Shown piece by piece: positions 63,580 to 64,000 of a stretch of DNA of 64,000 nt (its first letter is position 1; each line of letters opens with the position of its first letter). The DNA is from Paraburkholderia flava (GTDB lineage Bacteria > Pseudomonadota > Gammaproteobacteria > Burkholderiales > Burkholderiaceae). A program made the position numbers and the translations under genes. A model generated the notes under the pieces. It ran no database searches. It was given only the letters and a program-made list of their open reading frames with translations, and had not been told where the DNA came from. The stretch covers positions 2,394,193 to 2,458,192 of the forward strand of contig NZ_SMRO01000001.1 of assembly GCF_004359985.1 (NCBI RefSeq), given 5' to 3'.

Positions 63580-64000
63580 ATGAGTCAGCCGATCGAGCAG
63601 TACCGCATCTTCGCCGTCAAATACGCTTTTCACGATCGTCCCGCGCGCGACAACTTCATCGGCGGCGATCCGCACGATGTGTCGATGCCGCTCGATTACT
63701 TCGTCTGGGCCGTGGTCGGCGAATCGCGCGTGTTTCTCGTCGATAGCGGTTTCGATCAGACAGGTGCGCAGCAGCGGGGCCGCACGATCACGAATCCGGT
63801 CGACAGCGGTTTGCGGCAGATCGGCATTCGCCCCGAAGAAGTCGAGGACGTCATCATCACTCACATGCACTACGATCATGCGGGCAATCGCTCGATGTTC
63901 CCGCGTGCGCGCTATCACGTGCAGGATCGCGAGATGGCGTACTGCACCGGACGCTGCATGTGTCACCACCCGCTCAGTCATCCGTTCGAACCGGAGGACG
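63580..64000 (+). CDS. Metallo-beta-lactamase-fold hydrolase, lactonase-like (cut by window end)
   Basis: The first 140 residues are visible. ATG 63580 follows GGAG (63570-63573). The metal-binding motif HMHYDH (in ITHMHYDHAGN) lies at about residue 91, after FVWAVVGESRVFLVDSGFDQ. This order and the spacing to HVQDREMAY match the N-acyl homoserine lactonase (AiiA/AttM) group of the fold. Such enzymes open lactone rings. Beside an MFS carrier it may instead serve uptake and opening of a sugar or other lactone. The C-terminal part lies beyond the window. Confidence 0.85.
   Translation, partial: MSQPIEQYRIFAVKYAFHDRPARDNFIGGDPHDVSMPLDYFVWAVVGESRVFLVDSGFDQTGAQQRGRTITNPVDSGLRQIGIRPEEVEDVIITHMHYDHAGNRSMFPRARYHVQDREMAYCTGRCMCHHPLSHPFEPED

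Overview
The window is GC-rich, gene-dense chromosomal DNA with the look of a Burkholderia/Paraburkholderia-type betaproteobacterium. The reasons are a trimeric autotransporter with an extended signal peptide, a Burkholderia-type general porin, many LysR, ROK and ArsR regulators, and a wealth of transporters and sugar-acid catabolic genes, as on an accessory chromosome. No rRNA, tRNA, IS element, CRISPR array or replication origin was recognised.

Layout. 1-4.5 kb: the end of an RND efflux adaptor gene, its inner-membrane pump and a TetR regulator. 4.5-5.7 kb: a long gene-free, partly AT-rich stretch. 5.7-10.8 kb: a YadA-like trimeric autotransporter and an OmpA-family lipoprotein. 10.9-13.7 kb: a small ferredoxin-fold protein, and an MFS exporter with a methyltransferase. 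13.8-22.5 kb: a LysR regulator followed by a second-copy-looking leuC-leuD-leuB set joined to a four-gene polyamine-type ABC importer, probably a catabolic unit for a branched hydroxy-diacid. 22.7-25.4 kb: a lipoprotein and a VOC-ArsR-SRPBCC operon. 25.4-30.7 kb: a ROK repressor, APC permease, ROK sugar kinase, LysE exporter and DedA protein. 30.9-32.4 kb: an ArsR/old-yellow-enzyme operon.

32.5-33.7 kb is the most striking spot. A Pro/Ser/Gln-rich protein carries three PxxPxK (SH3-ligand) motifs and one PPxY (WW-ligand) motif. A perfect TTCG-N16-TTCG box with a well-placed -10 element precedes it, which suggests a type III secretion effector.

33.7-36.2 kb: an XRE regulator, a carboxymuconolactone-decarboxylase-like protein and an SDR. 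36.4-47.6 kb: a coherent oxidative hexuronate/aldarate block (diacid MFS carrier, kdgD, garD, uronate dehydrogenase, aldonolactonase, TRAP importer, porin). Near-identical 18-bp operator-like sites lie in its control regions, but no matching regulator is in the window. 47.8-51.4 kb: an MFS drug exporter with a LysR partner, and a WYL regulator with a VOC protein. 51.6 kb: a degraded copy of part of the porin. 52.1-55.1 kb: an Frc-like sugar ABC importer. 55.2-58.3 kb: a truncated DUF2167 protein of lower GC and a lipoprotein joining a PAP2 phosphatase domain to an autotransporter-type beta-repeat. 58.5-62 kb: dctA and a pdxA paralogue with a divergent LysR. 62-64 kb: an MFS carrier with a near-consensus promoter and the start of a lactonase-like metallo-hydrolase gene.

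Start codons were chosen by eye from ribosome-binding sites and family lengths. All function calls rest on motif recognition, not on searches.
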